A stretch of 64,000 nt of DNA from Margaritispora aquatica (GCA_007644065.1 VJWN01000002.1:1637831-1701830), one strand, 5' to 3'; counted from the first letter of the stretch, positions 24,095 through 37,471 are shown. Numbers and translations are program-made. The notes: generated by a model from the sequence alone, not told the origin.

Positions 24095-26145
24095 ATGTCT
24101 CTACTTGCTTCGGTCGTCTCGCTTGTGCTTCTTGGTCTGTCTGCTGTTCCTGGTGCTTCGGGACAGCAGCTTCTTGCTCAGTTAGACTATGGCACGTTCC
24201 AAGGGAGCTATTCATCGGCGTATAACATCAGTTACTGGAGGAAGGTATGTTGATGATTGAATGAATGTGTCTGATGTCAAGTGTGTATGTTGACTTGACA
24301 GATTCCATTCGCGGCACCTCCGACGGGAGAGAATCGCTTTAGAGCACCGCAACCACCTATTCCGATCACGAATGGCACGTACAACTCCGATCAGGCCTTT
24401 GACATGTGCCCGCAGCGAACAGTGAGCTCACCCTCTCCCCTCCTCTCCTAACATCGACATGAAGCTCCTCGCTAACACCACTCCCAGGTCAACGGTAGCG
24501 AAGATTGTCTCTACCTAGGCCTCTACTCACGCCCATGGACGGCCTCGCAGCCCCTCCGCCCCGTCGTGGTAACCTTCTACGGCGGCGCCTTCATCCAAGG
24601 CAGCGCCTCCTTCACGATCCCGCCGTCCGCCTACCCAATCCTGAACGTCTCTTCCTCCACGAACCTCATCTTCGTTTACCCCAACTACCGCGTCAACGCC
24701 TTCGGCTTCCTGCCTGGCAAGGAGATGGGTGCGTCCAAGACCTCGGACCTCAATGCTGGTTTGCTCGACCAGCAGGCCGTGCTGCGCTGGACGAGGAAGT
24801 ACATCAAGGCGTTTGGCGGTGATCCAGATAACGTCACCATTTGGGGACAGAGTGCTGGTGCCGGATCTGTCACTGCTCAGGTCATTGCGAATGGAGGCAA
24901 GACGTCGCCGCGCCTGTTCAAGAAGGCCTTGACTTCGTCGCCGTTCTGGCCAAAGACATACCACTACGATGCGCCTGAAGCGCAGGCTATCTACGATCGC
25001 ATGGTCAGCTTGACGAACTGCACAGGCCCGCAGTCTTTGAAGTGCTTGAAAGCTGCGCCAGTGCAGACGATTCGTGATGCGAGCTTGATTGTTTCAGCTA
25101 GTCACCAGTATAACACTAGTTCGAATACGTGGGCGCCGGTTATTGATGGAGAGTTCTTGACGCAGACACTGAGTAGAGCGACTGAGAAGGGAGAGGTTAA
25201 TACGGATTATGGATGGGGAATGTATAATACTCATGAAGGTTGGTCGCTCACCTCACTACTATTCAAGCCACCTTTTTCTCCCACCACAACCACAACAAAG
25301 TATAGAATACACCCATACTAACGACGAGCGTCTACAGGAGAGAATTTTATCCCACCTGGACTTAATAACGCGGCTTCCTCCGGCACACCACCATTTAACA
25401 ACACCAACGCCTCCCTCCACACCTACCTAACAGGCTTCCTGCCCTCCCTCTCCGCGCGCTCCATCGCCCGCGTTGAAGCCCTCTACGCCCTGAACAGCAG
25501 CACGGAAACCATCCCCGCCGTCTCCACCAACTATCTGCGCGCAGGTCTCGTGTACCGCGACATCGTGCTCGCATGTCCTGCGTACTGGCTCGCGCTCGCG
25601 GCGCACAAGAAGAGCTATGTTGGCGAGTACGCCATCAGCCCAGCTAAGCACGCCAGCGATACCATTTATTGGAATCAGGTCAATGCCGTGCAGAAGAGTG
25701 ACCCAGTTGTTTATCAGGTTAGTTTTTGGAGTTTTCTGATGTTTCTTGGTTGAAGTTGAGGTGTTTCGGTGTTGGGGTCGTTAAGTTGTTTGGTTGTGAC
25801 CTCGCTTGTTTTTGTTTGCGGCGCAGCTTCCATTTTCCTCCTTCTCTTTCCCAAATTTAGAATCCCCATTTCCCACACACAATGACAGATAGAATATCCT
25901 CTCCCGCAACCACTCACTAACCCACCAAACAGGGATACACCGGCGCATTCGCAAGCTTCTTCCAAACCGGCGACCCGAACGCAATGAAACTCACAAACGC
26001 AAGCCAAGCCGCCGTACCGGAGTGGCACGCCAGCGGAGGCAAAGAGCTGGTCATTTCCGCCACGGGCCTGAGTACCGTGAAGGCGGATCAGTTGAAGGAA
26101 AGGTGCGCCTTTTGGAGGGAGGTGGCGTGCGATGTGCCAATTTAA
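24095..26145 (+). CDS. Secreted type-B carboxylesterase/lipase family protein
   Basis: Exons 24095-24244, 24302-24421, 24488-25238, 25338-25717 and 25933-26145 give 537 residues. The N-terminus is a signal peptide (hydrophobic SVVSLVLLGLSAVPGASG). The alpha/beta-hydrolase triad is readable: Ser212 in GQSAG, Glu340 in NTHEG and His445 in KHASD. The oxyanion segment reads YGGAF instead of the usual HGGGF. Many N-x-S/T sites suggest glycosylation and secretion. It likely hydrolyses an ester outside the cell; the substrate cannot be told from sequence. Exon 3 (24.5-25.2 kb) is visibly richer in GC at third positions than neighbouring genes. The third intron has a poor donor (GTTGGT), and the fourth is long at 215 bp, so these two junctions are the least certain. 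Confidence 0.88.
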
Positions 26146-27130
26146 TTTAGTTTTTGATTCGAGGTGGATGGTGGATGGTGGTTGAAGGAGAGGCGAGGGC
26201 AGAGGATTGAGTCCATTGGGATTTCGATATCATGTTCGAAATTATAGATAGGAGTGAGTAGAGAGAAAGAAAAAAAACCAAGCTTAATATCTCTCCTTTC
26301 TAATCGATCATATCCGATTTCCAGAAATCACGAACACGTACCTATTAAAAGCACACCTAAAGTAGAATGTGTTAAAAAAAAATGTTCTCACTTACTTACA
26401 GACAAGTGTGGGTGAGTGAGTATCTACCCGATTGAGATCGTGTCAATGAGTAGAATAAAGATAAAATGTCATATGTGTATGCATCATAATTTATGTTCTC
26501 ATGGAGTCTTGCCTCAAACTTTTGTTTGTTAGATTGGATAAAGCGAAATGAGGCCATACTCCTTTCTACATATCTCACTTAGCTTAATTCGTTCGGTAGC
26601 AGCCGAGGCTATGAAGTTCTTTTCCTCACTTCGAGCACTAAAGCCTGTATGGAGGGCTATGACTGAGTATCGAAGATGATTGCAGCACGCTCGTCCATTG
26701 AAGATGACTAAATCCTTATTCATCATTAAGCCCTCTTTCCGACATCTCACTCCCATGTTAATATACAGAAACGTATTTTCTTGGTCGGTCCTTGTGACCT
26801 GCACAATTAGAGCAGGAAGGAGAAACAATCACTGCGATCACTTCAAGTAGTTATATAGTCAAGTCTTCAAGTTATCGGGAAGAAACTTCTAGGTTTTTCA
26901 TTCTCATCAACGATCTATCACAGTTCTATCTGCGAGTTTGCGTTAAGTTCAATCATCCCACTCCTCTTGTGATGTACTCCGCTGCGTAAAAGCCTCAACT
27001 CACGTTAACCTAAAGTCTATCATCAAAGCAGCAAACGCCATAATTCTATCGCAGTCTTGCTACAAGGAGCAAAATGCAGCGCAGCGAACGCACTACCATA
27101 CATTTTTATCGTCCTTCCCCTATATCATGT
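26146..27130. other. Convergent intergenic region
   Basis: Space between the 3' ends of the carboxylesterase (+) and the desaturase (-). AT-rich, presumably both 3'UTRs. No gene seen. Confidence 0.6.
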
Positions 27131-28605
27131 TCATGCAGCAGCCATTTTCATTGGTGCAACTCCATTACCGTTACGGTTACGGAAGAACAAGACACCCTTG
27201 CCCTCACCAACAGCACCCTCAGATGGCTCGACCCACTGGCACCATCTTGCGGTGGTATACAAGCTCTTTAGGAAACCCAAAGATCCACCCTCAACGTTTG
27301 CGCGGTAGTGCTTGCCCATGACCGGCTTAATGGCCTCGGAAGCCTCGTCAGCGTTGTAGAATGGGATGGTAGAAACGTAGTGGTGGAGAACGTGAGTCTC
27401 GACAATGCCGTGGAGAAGAGTGCGGCCAACGAATCCAAACTCACGATCGATAGTTGCTGCTGCACCACGGACATAGTTCCAGCTGGATGGAGTGTAGTGA
27501 GGAAGGGTTGGGTCAGTGTGCTGGAGGAAAGTGATAGCAACTAGAGCTATTAGCGTTGTTCAATTTTTCTTTTTACGTCAAATCACTTACCGAGCCAGTG
27601 GTTCACCCATAGGTATGGGATGAAGTACCAAACGGCCATGTTGGCAAAACCAAACTTCTGGCACAAGAGAACAAGGCTAGTGATGACGATAGCAAGTCCG
27701 GCATCACTCAAAAGAATGAGTTTGGCGTCCTTAGCCTCGAAAAGTGGGCTGGCAGGGTTGAAGTGGTTGACACCAGTAGTGAAACCATTGACCTTTCCCT
27801 TCCCACGGCCCTCACGCTGACGCTCATGGTGATCATGTCCGGTAACATTGCCGGTCAGATACAAGGGCCAGCCGAACAATTGTTGGAGAACTGAGTGAAT
27901 GAGAGTGGCAATTGGAGTCTCCTCGGTAAGCTCATCAAGCTCGTGAACAAGCTTTCCAACACGGCTAGCATAGACCTCACGAGTCTTGGGCAAGAAAACC
28001 ATATCACGCTCCATGTGTCCGGTTGCCTTATGGTGCTTGCCGTGGGAGATTTTCCAGGAGAAGTATGGAACCAAAAGCAATGAGTGACAGATCCATCCAG
28101 TCGTATCGTTCAAGATTTTTGATGGTGAAAAGGCCTGGTGACCGCACTCGTGTGCAAGAACCCATAGACCAGTAGCAAAGAGACCTTGGATGACAGTGTA
28201 GGCGGCCCATAGTACAGTTCGAACTGGTGTTGAAGGGATATATTCTGGCGTAACAAACTTATTGAACAAGATGAAGGTGGTTGCCAAACTTCCAATATCG
28301 CGGGCAACATATCCCAATCCCTTCACTCCCGATCTCTCGAAGCAGTGCTTTGGAATGGCACCAAGGATATCATTAATGCTGTAATCTGGAACGTCGAATT
28401 TATTGCCCAAGGTATCTCTCAGATCACCAAAACCTTGATCCTTAGATTCCTCCAGCGAGGACATAGACGAGAGCGAGGTCGAAGATGGGGATTGCTTTGG
28501 AGTATCATTAGGTGATCCGGCAGCGGTGGATGGGGAGGATTGGTTGGTGGTGGAGGTTGCTGTCCTCTTCACAGCTTTCCGCTTGGGGATTGCTGTAGAC
28601 GACAT
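27131..28605 (-). CDS. FAD2: Oleate delta-12 fatty acid desaturase
   Basis: Exons 28605-27591 and 27540-27131, separated by a 50-bp intron, give 474 residues. The three histidine boxes that bind the di-iron centre are intact: HECGH (152-156), HGKHH (188-192) and HVLHH (388-392). Hydrophobic pairs flank them as in membrane-bound ER desaturases. This family inserts a second double bond into oleoyl chains to give linoleate, using cytochrome b5 as donor. Delta-12 and omega-3 enzymes are close relatives; the HECGH first box and the N-terminal layout favour delta-12. The first 55 residues are Ser/Thr/Pro-rich. A likely 5'UTR intron lies upstream at 28800-28871. Confidence 0.93.
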
Positions 28606-28799
28606 ATTGAAGATGATGGATTTCTATACAGCTGCTGACCGGGGAAGTAGCAAGTGATATATTGGGGATGGCAATTGGCGTGTCGAGAAATTGAATTTAT
28701 CAATTGGCAGTTCTGAAAGAGAATGTGGTGCTCGAAGGGATTTTTTTTTGTTGAGGTCCACGTCTTGGAGCGGAGGAGGGGCGAGGACTTTTGAGACAC

Positions 28800-28871
28800 C
28801 TGGGGAACGTGTCAGTTCTGAATCGAAACCAATTGACTTGAATTCGAGTCAAAAGAATATAAAGATCTTAC
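28800..28871 (-). other. Probable 5'UTR intron of the desaturase
   Basis: On the minus strand, donor GTAAGA at 28871, branch AACTGACAC, and acceptor CCCCAG ending at 28800 (72 bp). It lies about 200 bp upstream of the desaturase ATG. Inferred from splice signals only. Confidence 0.5.
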
Positions 28872-31800
28872 CAACTATCAGCGCAGGATATCGGACCGTG
28901 GCGAGAAGGGAGAGAACAAGTAAGTGATAGAAGTACAAAAGTTGGAGAGTGACTTCGTGGGGTGGCTTTATATTTGAGCGGGTTCTAGGTTGGGTAGTAC
29001 TCTGGGTTGGATGCACTTGCCCGCCAAAAATCGAGCTTGGGGCTTGCCTGTTACCCCTTGTCGACAGGGTACGGTACAGGGGTTAGTTCGGGTGATTTAG
29101 TAGGTTAGTCCAGTACAGTATAGTAGGGTCTTCTGGTCTTTTACTCGCTTCCAAGTCGCTTTTCCACTTCGACTCCCATCGCTTTCAACTTGAACACATG
29201 TGACTGCAACAACTATACATCAATCACTGGGATAGTTTAACGACATTCAGATATCCAGACATGGAAATATCTTGACCGGTTTCTGTTTACTCAAGGTACC
29301 TTTTACATGATGTCTACCTACCTTTTCTCGATTGCCTCAAGTGGACATTCTGTTAACTACCTATTATTCATGGATAAATGCGCAGCCACCTTATAGCCCG
29401 CACCTGGGTAAAATATTAGTCCTCTCGAATGGAGAGAACATCGAGCCCAAACCCAAGACATGCAGGCGAAACACCTATCGAACACCTCGGTCTGCATGTT
29501 ACACAAATACAAAGATCATACATATTCCAATGGCTGTTAGTTGTTTACTTACATTCTCTTCCTCAGGCAGTCTGGTGAAGCTACTTGTACTTATACACCC
29601 CCACCTCAGCTTCAGAACAAAACATTTCTCTCTTCATTTATTTGTTCTTTCACCTACCTACCTTACTCGATTGTTCTTGTCTCCACAAACGTTCCTACTC
29701 TCGCCGTGTTTTACCTCCACACGTCTTCGAACTTGCAAGCTAAACTCTCCTTGCTTGTGTAGTGAAAGCTTGACAGCGGCAAGCTGAGTCGCGCTTAACA
29801 GAACCCTTTTTTTCCCTTCGTGCTTCCTTTCTAGTTGCTGCTCACAGATACGCCACCACTACTTCAGACCGTCCCATCCTCTCTCTACCTTCTGTTATTC
29901 GCCTCTCGCCTCTTCGTGGAGAAACCTTGAAATCTCAAATCCCGAGTGCTCGAGGCCTGCGTCTGGCTGATCTTGCTACTTGTTAGTTAGTGCGGCATTT
30001 TATCCTGCGCGATGTACTTGTCCTCCACGTTACCCTCTCACCGCCAAGGTGGGAATGGAAATCATGCATTCGAGCGAGAAACTGGCAAGACTGCATCGGA
30101 GATCCCCTCCTTGCTCAACAGAAAGAAAGACCAACAGCCACTATTGTGGTCTGCAATGCTTGGCTCTCCTCATCTCAGCTCATAAATCGTTTGCATAGGC
30201 TGTTTACTCGGATGAGATTTGTATTGCTCTCAAATACCCTCGGCAGGCGATGCAATATAAGTTATACTGGCAACATTCGCTAGTCAAGTTCAAGGTATAA
30301 ATCTCGATTTCACATGCAAAGTGCGGGAATCCTGTTGGTGACCCCCTTTTGGTTAAAACCACTTGTACCAGGCACAGATCAACGCTTGCCCTGAATGTCA
30401 AAAGCTGGATGGACACGATGATCCTATCAAAAATGTTGCAATTCTGTGCTTTCTCTTGGTGCGCACTGGTGAGGTTGGTTGTTTGCAGTGCACATCAACC
30501 AATCATGTCCAGACCAGGATATATTAGTGCATTTGTTCACCCCGGTCTCGTTGAGAAGTTGTTTTCTGTTGGGGATGTATGCCTTAAATATAAGGTGTCA
30601 GTTTAGCTTCTTGCAATGACAAACCACGAGATGGCGGGACAACTTAAATGTTCCATCACATGGCAATATTTCAGGTTAGTAGGTTGGTGTCTATTTTGAC
30701 TTTGATCCAATTTCTACCGAGGCTATGGTTATGCGGATGAACGGTGATAGCTGGGCAGTATTGTGGTCTGGTGGTCTGGAATGCACTTCTCGTTGCCCTT
30801 TGTAATGGGAGCCTCAAAGTGGGTTTTCTCCAGATCGACGACACGAATCTTATAGTTTCGGAGCTTGATAGCTTTTGAGGCATACATGCTCTTCAAGGCT
30901 CAATGAATAGGTAAGGCTGTGTTATAATACTCTTAGGGTTGGTTGAGTTCATATATCATATCTTCAGCGATGGTAATGGCAGTCATGCTTTTATTAACAT
31001 CAAGTGGTTTAATTCTGGAATTAATGTGAACATGCGAATATCTACAGTCATTGACAAGCAAGAGTCTCAATTCGCTACCTGCACGTTTTCGGATCATCTA
31101 TTGCCATGTGAAATTCATATGCTGTAGGTATTAAGCAACTTCCAACTCTCCGACTCCGACAGATAAAAATCATTCTCGTTGCACGAATTCGCACTTGCCA
31201 TTCCAAGCGGAGCAAGGTTGCAGCTTTCCTAACACTCTCCAAATATCTATTCATCTTTATAACCGAATTTATACACCATACTCCAAGCCATACTGAAATT
31301 TGCGTGAAATTAAACTCAACAGTCCTAGTCATCATGAAATAACCACTACCTTACTCGCTCAATCAGATATCAAATTTCACATGCCAACATAAATCCATAT
31401 CAACAGTCAACAGTCAACACAAACACCAACACCAACACCAACTACCTAATGCCCTTCCTTCCCTCCTTCCTTCGTTCTTTTTGCTGCACATCGCACCTCC
31501 CAACCGTTTCAGCAACATGACACATGTAACTTGAGCTTCGACATCTCCAACCCTTCATTCAACCCTACAACCTTTCAGCCCCTTCAACAACCATCTCAAT
31601 CTTCAAAGCGCAGCTGAAGACCGAGTACCTCCCTACCCAACAAAATTTCTCATCGTATCACATCACATCTCATCTCACATCATCTCACATCATCTCACAT
31701 CATCTCACATCCAATTCAGTCCAATTCAATTCAAGTTGCATTATTGCCTACCGTGCGTTATGAATTCAACTTCTCAGCTCTCATAAACAACGAGTGAAAG

Positions 31801-32330
31801 ACAACGCCGCCGCCGCCGCGGGATGGCGCCGCTTGTACGTTGAAACATGTGCATGTGCATGGAGATGCGGCTGTGGCTGTGGCGGGAATACAAACATATA
31901 GACAAATTAGTTCAGGTTTTTTACACGAGTAATTAATCCAGTTTCGAGGATTTGGTACTACCTTATGTACCTATGGTATGGTGCATTCGTGTGTGTAGGT
32001 ATGTAGTCTAAGCTACTTCCAATTCACCACTAAACGATTAGCTACTTTGCAAGTAATTGTTCCTGATGCGGAAGCGGTGGGCACAAAGAGTATGTAACAT
32101 TGGATAATATGTATTATACACATTCTAGCTCTACCATACCTATGTTCAAGGATTCTATTGGAGTGTCTCCTACCCTCGCTTCTGTATAACAATAATCCTC
32201 ACTTCAGCCTTGATGAACGTGCTGTTTATTGTTATGCTCAAATGACGATGCAAATAAAAAATTCCAAAAGCACTATTGAGCATAGGGTATCAATTCTCAA
32301 GTAGCTACAAGATATCAGACATCCGTCTCT
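28872..32330. other. Intergenic region
   Basis: Upstream of the desaturase and downstream of PRP28. The right part has a CA/TC-rich tract and a decamer repeat at 31671. Short frames without motifs only; no gene supported. Confidence 0.6.
31671..31710. repeat. Four CATCTCACAT decamers
   Basis: Four perfect copies of CATCTCACAT, preceded by related CATCACATCT sequence. Confidence 0.95.
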
Positions 32331-34860
32331 CTACCACCCCGAACCTGCACCCTTCCCACCAAAATTCCCATCCTCAATCTTCTTCTGCCCACCACCACCT
32401 CTCATACTCTTCTGCTGAGCCGCCTCGTGCTTCCTCAGCTCCTCGGGCACCTTCGAGATACTGCTCTTCATCAGCATCTGCTTGAGATCATACATCGTGT
32501 CCGAGTCTTCGTTGCCCAGGAACGTAATCGCCACACCACTCTTGCCCGCACGACCCGTACGACCGATACGATGCGTGTAACTCTCGATGTTCGTCGCCAT
32601 GTTGAAGTTGACAACCAGACTGACATCCGGCACATCGATACCTCTTCCTGCGAGATCGGTCGCAACGAGGACGTTGGTACCGCCAGAGCGTACAGACGCC
32701 AGTGCTGCTTCTCTTTGCTCTTGGGTTTTGGAACCGTGAAGAGTAACAGCTGTGAAGCCCATGTGCTTGATATCCCGAGCGACAGCGTCGCAGTTTCGCT
32801 TGATGTTGACGAAGACAATGATAGGCGGGTGGAATTCGCCTGAGGCGAGAATCTCGTTGAGACGCTTCTTGCGCTTGTCTTCGCCACCCACGAACTCGAC
32901 ACGCTGCTCGACTGTCTCGACAGCCTCACCAATATTACCAATAGTGACAATGGCTGGTCGTCTTAGATACTTCTTGGCAATCTTCTCTACCGCTGAAGGC
33001 ATAGTAGCTGTGTACATCATTGTCTGTCGATACCTCTCCTTGCCGCCCAAATGTCTGCTCATGGCCTGAGCATCCTCAGCAGCATCTGAATCAGGCTTTT
33101 CGTTGCCAACTGGAAGTGCATCCAAGATCTTGTTGACGGATTCTTCGAAACCGAGATCAATCATTCGATCAGCTTCATCCATAATTACGTAACAACACTG
33201 TCCAAGAACCAAAAGCCGTCTTTCAATGCAATCTACCAACCTTCCAGGCGTTGCAATAATAATTTCGGCTCCGTTTCGCATATTGTAGGATTGCTCTTCA
33301 AGTGAATGACCACCAACGATACTGACACAAGTAAAGCCGAGAGGTGTTGCAAATTTCTTTGCTTCAACTTCGATTTGTTGAGCCAGTTCACGAGTTGGTG
33401 CAAGAATAATAGCATATGGGCCATCATTCTTCGTGAAATCGTTCAGAGCCGGCAGATCTGAGATATAAACCAGTAGTGGAAGCAGGAACGCAGCTGTTTT
33501 ACCAGAACCTGTTACAGCAACACCAATCAAGTCACGAGCCTGCAGAGCAATAGGTATAGCAGCTCGCTGCACTGCTGAAGGCTCATCATAACCAACTTCA
33601 GCAATGACCTTGAGCAGTCGTGATGGGAGATTCGACTCCTGCCAGTTCCGCATAGGATTTGGAATTCCTCCTCCCTTCGTACTGATGTTGAAATCCTCTT
33701 TGAAAATACGCCAATCTCTTTCTCGCATGTGTTCCAATTTCTTGTCGCTCCAATGCTTGTCGAGAGAATTACGACCACCGGCATCCTCTTTTCGCCTCCT
33801 CTCCATTTCCATAATCTCATTCGCGCGTGCACTTCCAGCCACAGAATCTCTTGCTTTCAATGCATCAGCATACTTCTGAACACTGCTCTCATTCATATCC
33901 TCAGCAAAGCCACCAAGACGTCCCCTGCCGTAAAAATTCGCTTCGGATCGAGTAGAATAGATGGGGTTGTAGTCCGGACTTGTGTCTTCCTCTGCATTCC
34001 ACTCGAAGTTAAACTTCTTTTCTGTAGTACGGCGCCGTTTCTTCTTGGCTGAGAATGTCGACTGGTTCGTTTCGGCACCCATATATCGTGTTCTAATAAG
34101 CGCAGCCTGTGTATCGTCGCCATTCGCTGGACGTTTTTCCCCAGCAAGAGACGCCCTCCCTGTTGATGGTGCAGCTTTTGTCGGAACCGATGGCTTTTTT
34201 GGAGGAGGCATATCATTGCCAGGACGCCCATTTTGGCCAATCCGTCCATTCAGAGGTCCTGACGCTGTATCCCCATTTCGCATAGCCCGTGGGCCTGTAG
34301 GAACTAACGAGGAATCTCGTCCATTGCTCCGATAATCGTCGTACCGTGATGGAGCTTCCCGGCCATTTTGATTCCTGGAAATGTCTACATTCAATCCTTC
34401 GCCGTTTTGCTGTACCTCAAGCTTACGCTTCTGATCTTCGACTTCTTTTGCCCGCTTCTCAAGAGCTATTTTTTCACGGGCTGCCTTTGACAAGAATTTG
34501 GGCTGTAATTTCACCTTGTCAGCAGAGGTCCAATAAAATACTAAACATTTGTGAACAAAATGACCACGCGTGCTTCCATGATGCTCAACATACCTTTGCA
34601 GCTGCCTCATCGGCTTCCTTCTTCTTCTTGAGAATGTCTTCAATACTGAGAGGCCCACGATCTCGAGGCGCACCCCATCCAGCTTTCTTCTTCTTTATGG
34701 GCTCCTCTGGGGGCGGCGGAAGAAATTCAGAAGGCGGAGGGGGTGGGAGGTCATCTGGAGGAGGGGGCGCATCTAATGTTGGAGGTGGAGGAGGAGCATA
34801 AGGATCTTGAGGCGGTGGTGGTGGAGGTATTGAGAAGTCGCCATTACTATAACCTGCCAT
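32331..34860 (-). CDS. PRP28: Pre-mRNA splicing DEAD-box RNA helicase Prp28
   Basis: Exons 34860-34594 and 34502-32331, split by a 91-bp intron, give 812 residues. The N-terminus is strongly proline-rich (PPPPPPQDPYAPPPPP), then charged and basic as in Prp28 of filamentous fungi. The helicase core has all usual motifs in order: AVTGSGKTAAF, PTRELAQQ, TPGRL, DEAD, TAT (in place of SAT, typical of Prp28), a GRGIDVPDV segment and HRIGRTGRAG. Prp28 displaces U1 snRNP from the 5' splice site so that U6 can pair, during tri-snRNP joining in the nucleus. The ATG at 34860 is 199 bp from the start of the mL59 gene on the other strand, so the two share a short divergent promoter. Confidence 0.96.
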
Positions 34861-35059
34861 TTTTCTTAAGATATCCTGCTGCAAGACCTTTGTTATAAGA
34901 GTGTTAGGTTTTGGTTTTGGAGAATTGCCTTGCTGATTGCGTAAATAAAGTTACAAGGCTGAGGTCAAGGCTAGAAAGATGACTAAGCATATTTTTTGAT
35001 GAAGTTGACGATGACCTCTTGTCACAAACATCACCAACATATCACCTCTCAATGCTAAA
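34861..35059. promoter_or_regulatory. Short bidirectional promoter, PRP28/mL59
   Basis: Only 199 bp separate the two divergent ATGs. Both 5'UTRs and both core promoters must fit here. No clear TATA box or named element stands out. Confidence 0.55.
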
Positions 35060-35746
35060 ATGAGTACTCAGAGATATATCAAGCTTGCAGAGGCACTTCC
35101 GCCTCAGCTCTCACGATTTTTCGCCCGATACCCTCCAGCATCGCTGTCGTCTCAAACCCCTAAACCAAACCTCTCCACCCCAGTAGCAGAAGGCACATTA
35201 CAAACATCAATTGGCTCGACCGCAGACCAGATACCAGCAGCAGCACAAGCAGAATTACCTTTTCTCAATCCCTTCAAAGCACAAAAACATCCTGTGACCG
35301 GGAGATGGCATGACCCGAAATACTCCTTGCGCAGGCAAGCGGACTTGGTGAAGCTCGCGAGGCAGCACGGGGTTGAGGAATTGCTACCACACACGGTAAA
35401 GGGCACAGAAGAACGCCTGCGACGGAGACAAGAGAATGGACTGAGGGTGAAGGGTACAGGTGTTGGGCAACGAGTGAAGGGAAAGGAGTCAGAACGGACA
35501 TTGAAGGGACGGTACGTACAGAACAATCATTTGATTTATGGATTTCTTGCGTGAAACTTTTATAGTACAAGCACTGACAATTCGCCTCAGATTAGAGAAG
35601 CGGAAACAGGCAATGTTGGCAATGCCTCAGATGATACAGACTTGGAAAGAGGTAAGTGAATCTATGGTGTCCAATTTCTATCACCGGTTTGCTAATTATG
35701 ACACTAGAGAGGACATGGTCGTGGATGGAAGAAGTGGCCCAAATAG
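35060..35746 (+). CDS. MRPL25: Mitochondrial large-subunit ribosomal protein mL59 (L25)
   Basis: Exons 35060-35511, 35591-35651 and 35708-35746 give 183 residues; introns are 79 and 56 bp. The start MSTQRYIKLAEALPPQLSRF and the body (NPFKAQKHPVTGRWHDP, YSLRRQADLVKLAR) match the fungal mL59/MRPL25 family. The last two small exons encode the basic end (KRKQAMLAMPQMIQTWKE, then RGHGRGWKKWPK). It acts in the mitochondrial ribosome large subunit. The last 13 codons including the stop sit on a 39-nt exon. Reading straight through the first or second intron would give a false, longer C-terminus. Confidence 0.9.
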
Positions 35747-37471
35747 ATGTAATCGTCTTGCGACTTGGAAGCGTGGCACTTTACAGAAAAACGGTGTATA
35801 TGTACGATTGGTCTGTCTGGATTATGGAGCATGGATGGCATACGGAGTCGCTGTCATCTATATGTATATCAAATTTGCAGCTAAAAGCTGTTTATATTCT
35901 CCATTTGCTTGTACCTTTGTCCACACTGATTCTGATTCGAGCACTATTGCGATTGTTTCTTTACTCATTTCTTTACTCCTTTGCAAATAACAGCTGCCAA
36001 GAGAAGAGTAGCTCAGTTTCTACTCGGATGAAAGTATCTCCATTCTCGATAGCATAGCCATCTGTGTTTGAATTGCAATAGCCACTCTAGGAGAGGCTTT
36101 CCTATTGAATTGTTTCTCCTTAGGAGAGATGGTGATCATATCAAGACTTTTTGAATTTGGTTCCTGGACTTTGCCCGTTGGTGGTTTCTGCTGTGAGATG
36201 CATTCAAAGCCACAGGATAGCCGACTTTTAACTCCCATTCATCACCGTGACCGTTTACTGTAGTAATATTAAACAGTGCTGTATGCGATGGTATATATCC
36301 AGTACTAAATTGGAAAAGTTTAACACAATCGTATTGGTATATGAAATCTACGTTAAATACCTGATACTAAGGGAAAAACTTGCCCATCTCGCTTATCAAA
36401 CAGATTTTCTAAGCTAAACCGAATCTTCGTTTGCTTTACCATGATAATATAGACTCGAACCTTACGACTTGTCTTTACTTCTATATGTCTTAGTTTTTGC
36501 AACAGATACTACTCTGTCTTTTCTTTAAGCAAGAAAGTGCTTGGAGTCCTTTTTGTTCCTCCCCTAGACATTTTACTTTGCTAGGTATTATAGGCATATA
36601 CTTCTCTGCAACAACAACAACCTCGTCTTATCTGTTTTCCTACAACGTTCTATTTCACAACAGACCTTGCCACTTCTCACTCAAGTATCACAATCAACCT
36701 ACAAGAACATCCCACTGATCAATTCTTTCAACACCGCATTATAAGACGAGATATCTTTCAACTTTTCGAGTATCGAATGTGCCACACTTATCTCGACAAG
36801 TCCATATCTGGTGGCTGATTCTTACTCCTATACTCTCTGCTCTATATATGATTACAGCCCATTCAAACACAAATACATCAATATCCGGAAGCCTGATTAT
36901 CTTGGTATTGATCTTTACCAACAATGCTATCAGCTTGAAAATCACATATATTAGGGTTCCTCGTATTGTCCTTCCAAATTAAACGATAAGATGAGGTAGT
37001 AAGTTCAGGTTCCTTTATATCTATAATCCTCCCAGCCTTATTTAACTTCATTCCAAGAAGGTCCCTCACACAAATCTACTGGTCGAAGTTCTCGAAACTA
37101 TTGCACTCTCCAAATCTTCACCTTTACAACCTTACACACGCGACCTTCTCACACTACCTACAATCGCCTCCAGAATCTTTGCGCTGTACCCCGCTTGGTA
37201 ACTCACTCAAAATACAGATCTTTAGAAGATTATCTAGTCTTCTGCACGCACTATCTCGGATTCGTAACACCTTCACACTGTTTGAAAGTATTCACATCTT
37301 CAACTCAGGCATTACTCATTGCCTTCGAGGTCGACTTCTGCAAGCCTTCTTTTTCAGAGATTAATTCCCCTCTCTCGAAGTCTTTTATCTTCTTTTCCAT
37401 TCCTATTACTTCATGTTTGTGCTGCTTCCACTACCATGCTTCTGCATCTGCTAACCCACAAGTAGCAGAAG
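35747..37471. other. Intergenic region
   Basis: 3'UTR of mL59 and the upstream region of the Myb-like gene. AT-rich with only short frames. No gene seen. Confidence 0.6.

Noticed and set aside
29332..29787. 151-codon plus-strand frame
   Set aside because: No ATG at its start, composition like pyrimidine-rich non-coding DNA, no motif.
31671..31710. CRISPR-like array
   Set aside because: Repeats are contiguous decamers without spacers, in a eukaryotic genome.
32427..32843. 138-codon plus-strand frame
   Set aside because: Antisense shadow of the PRP28 helicase core.
35538..35990. 150-codon frame after mL59 exon 1
   Set aside because: Runs through an intron and past the true stop at 35746; the spliced mL59 model explains the coding part.
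36440..36480. Possible tRNA B-box (GGTTCGAGTC on the minus strand near 36451)
   Set aside because: The flanking bases do not form a T-arm stem and no A-box lies at the right distance.
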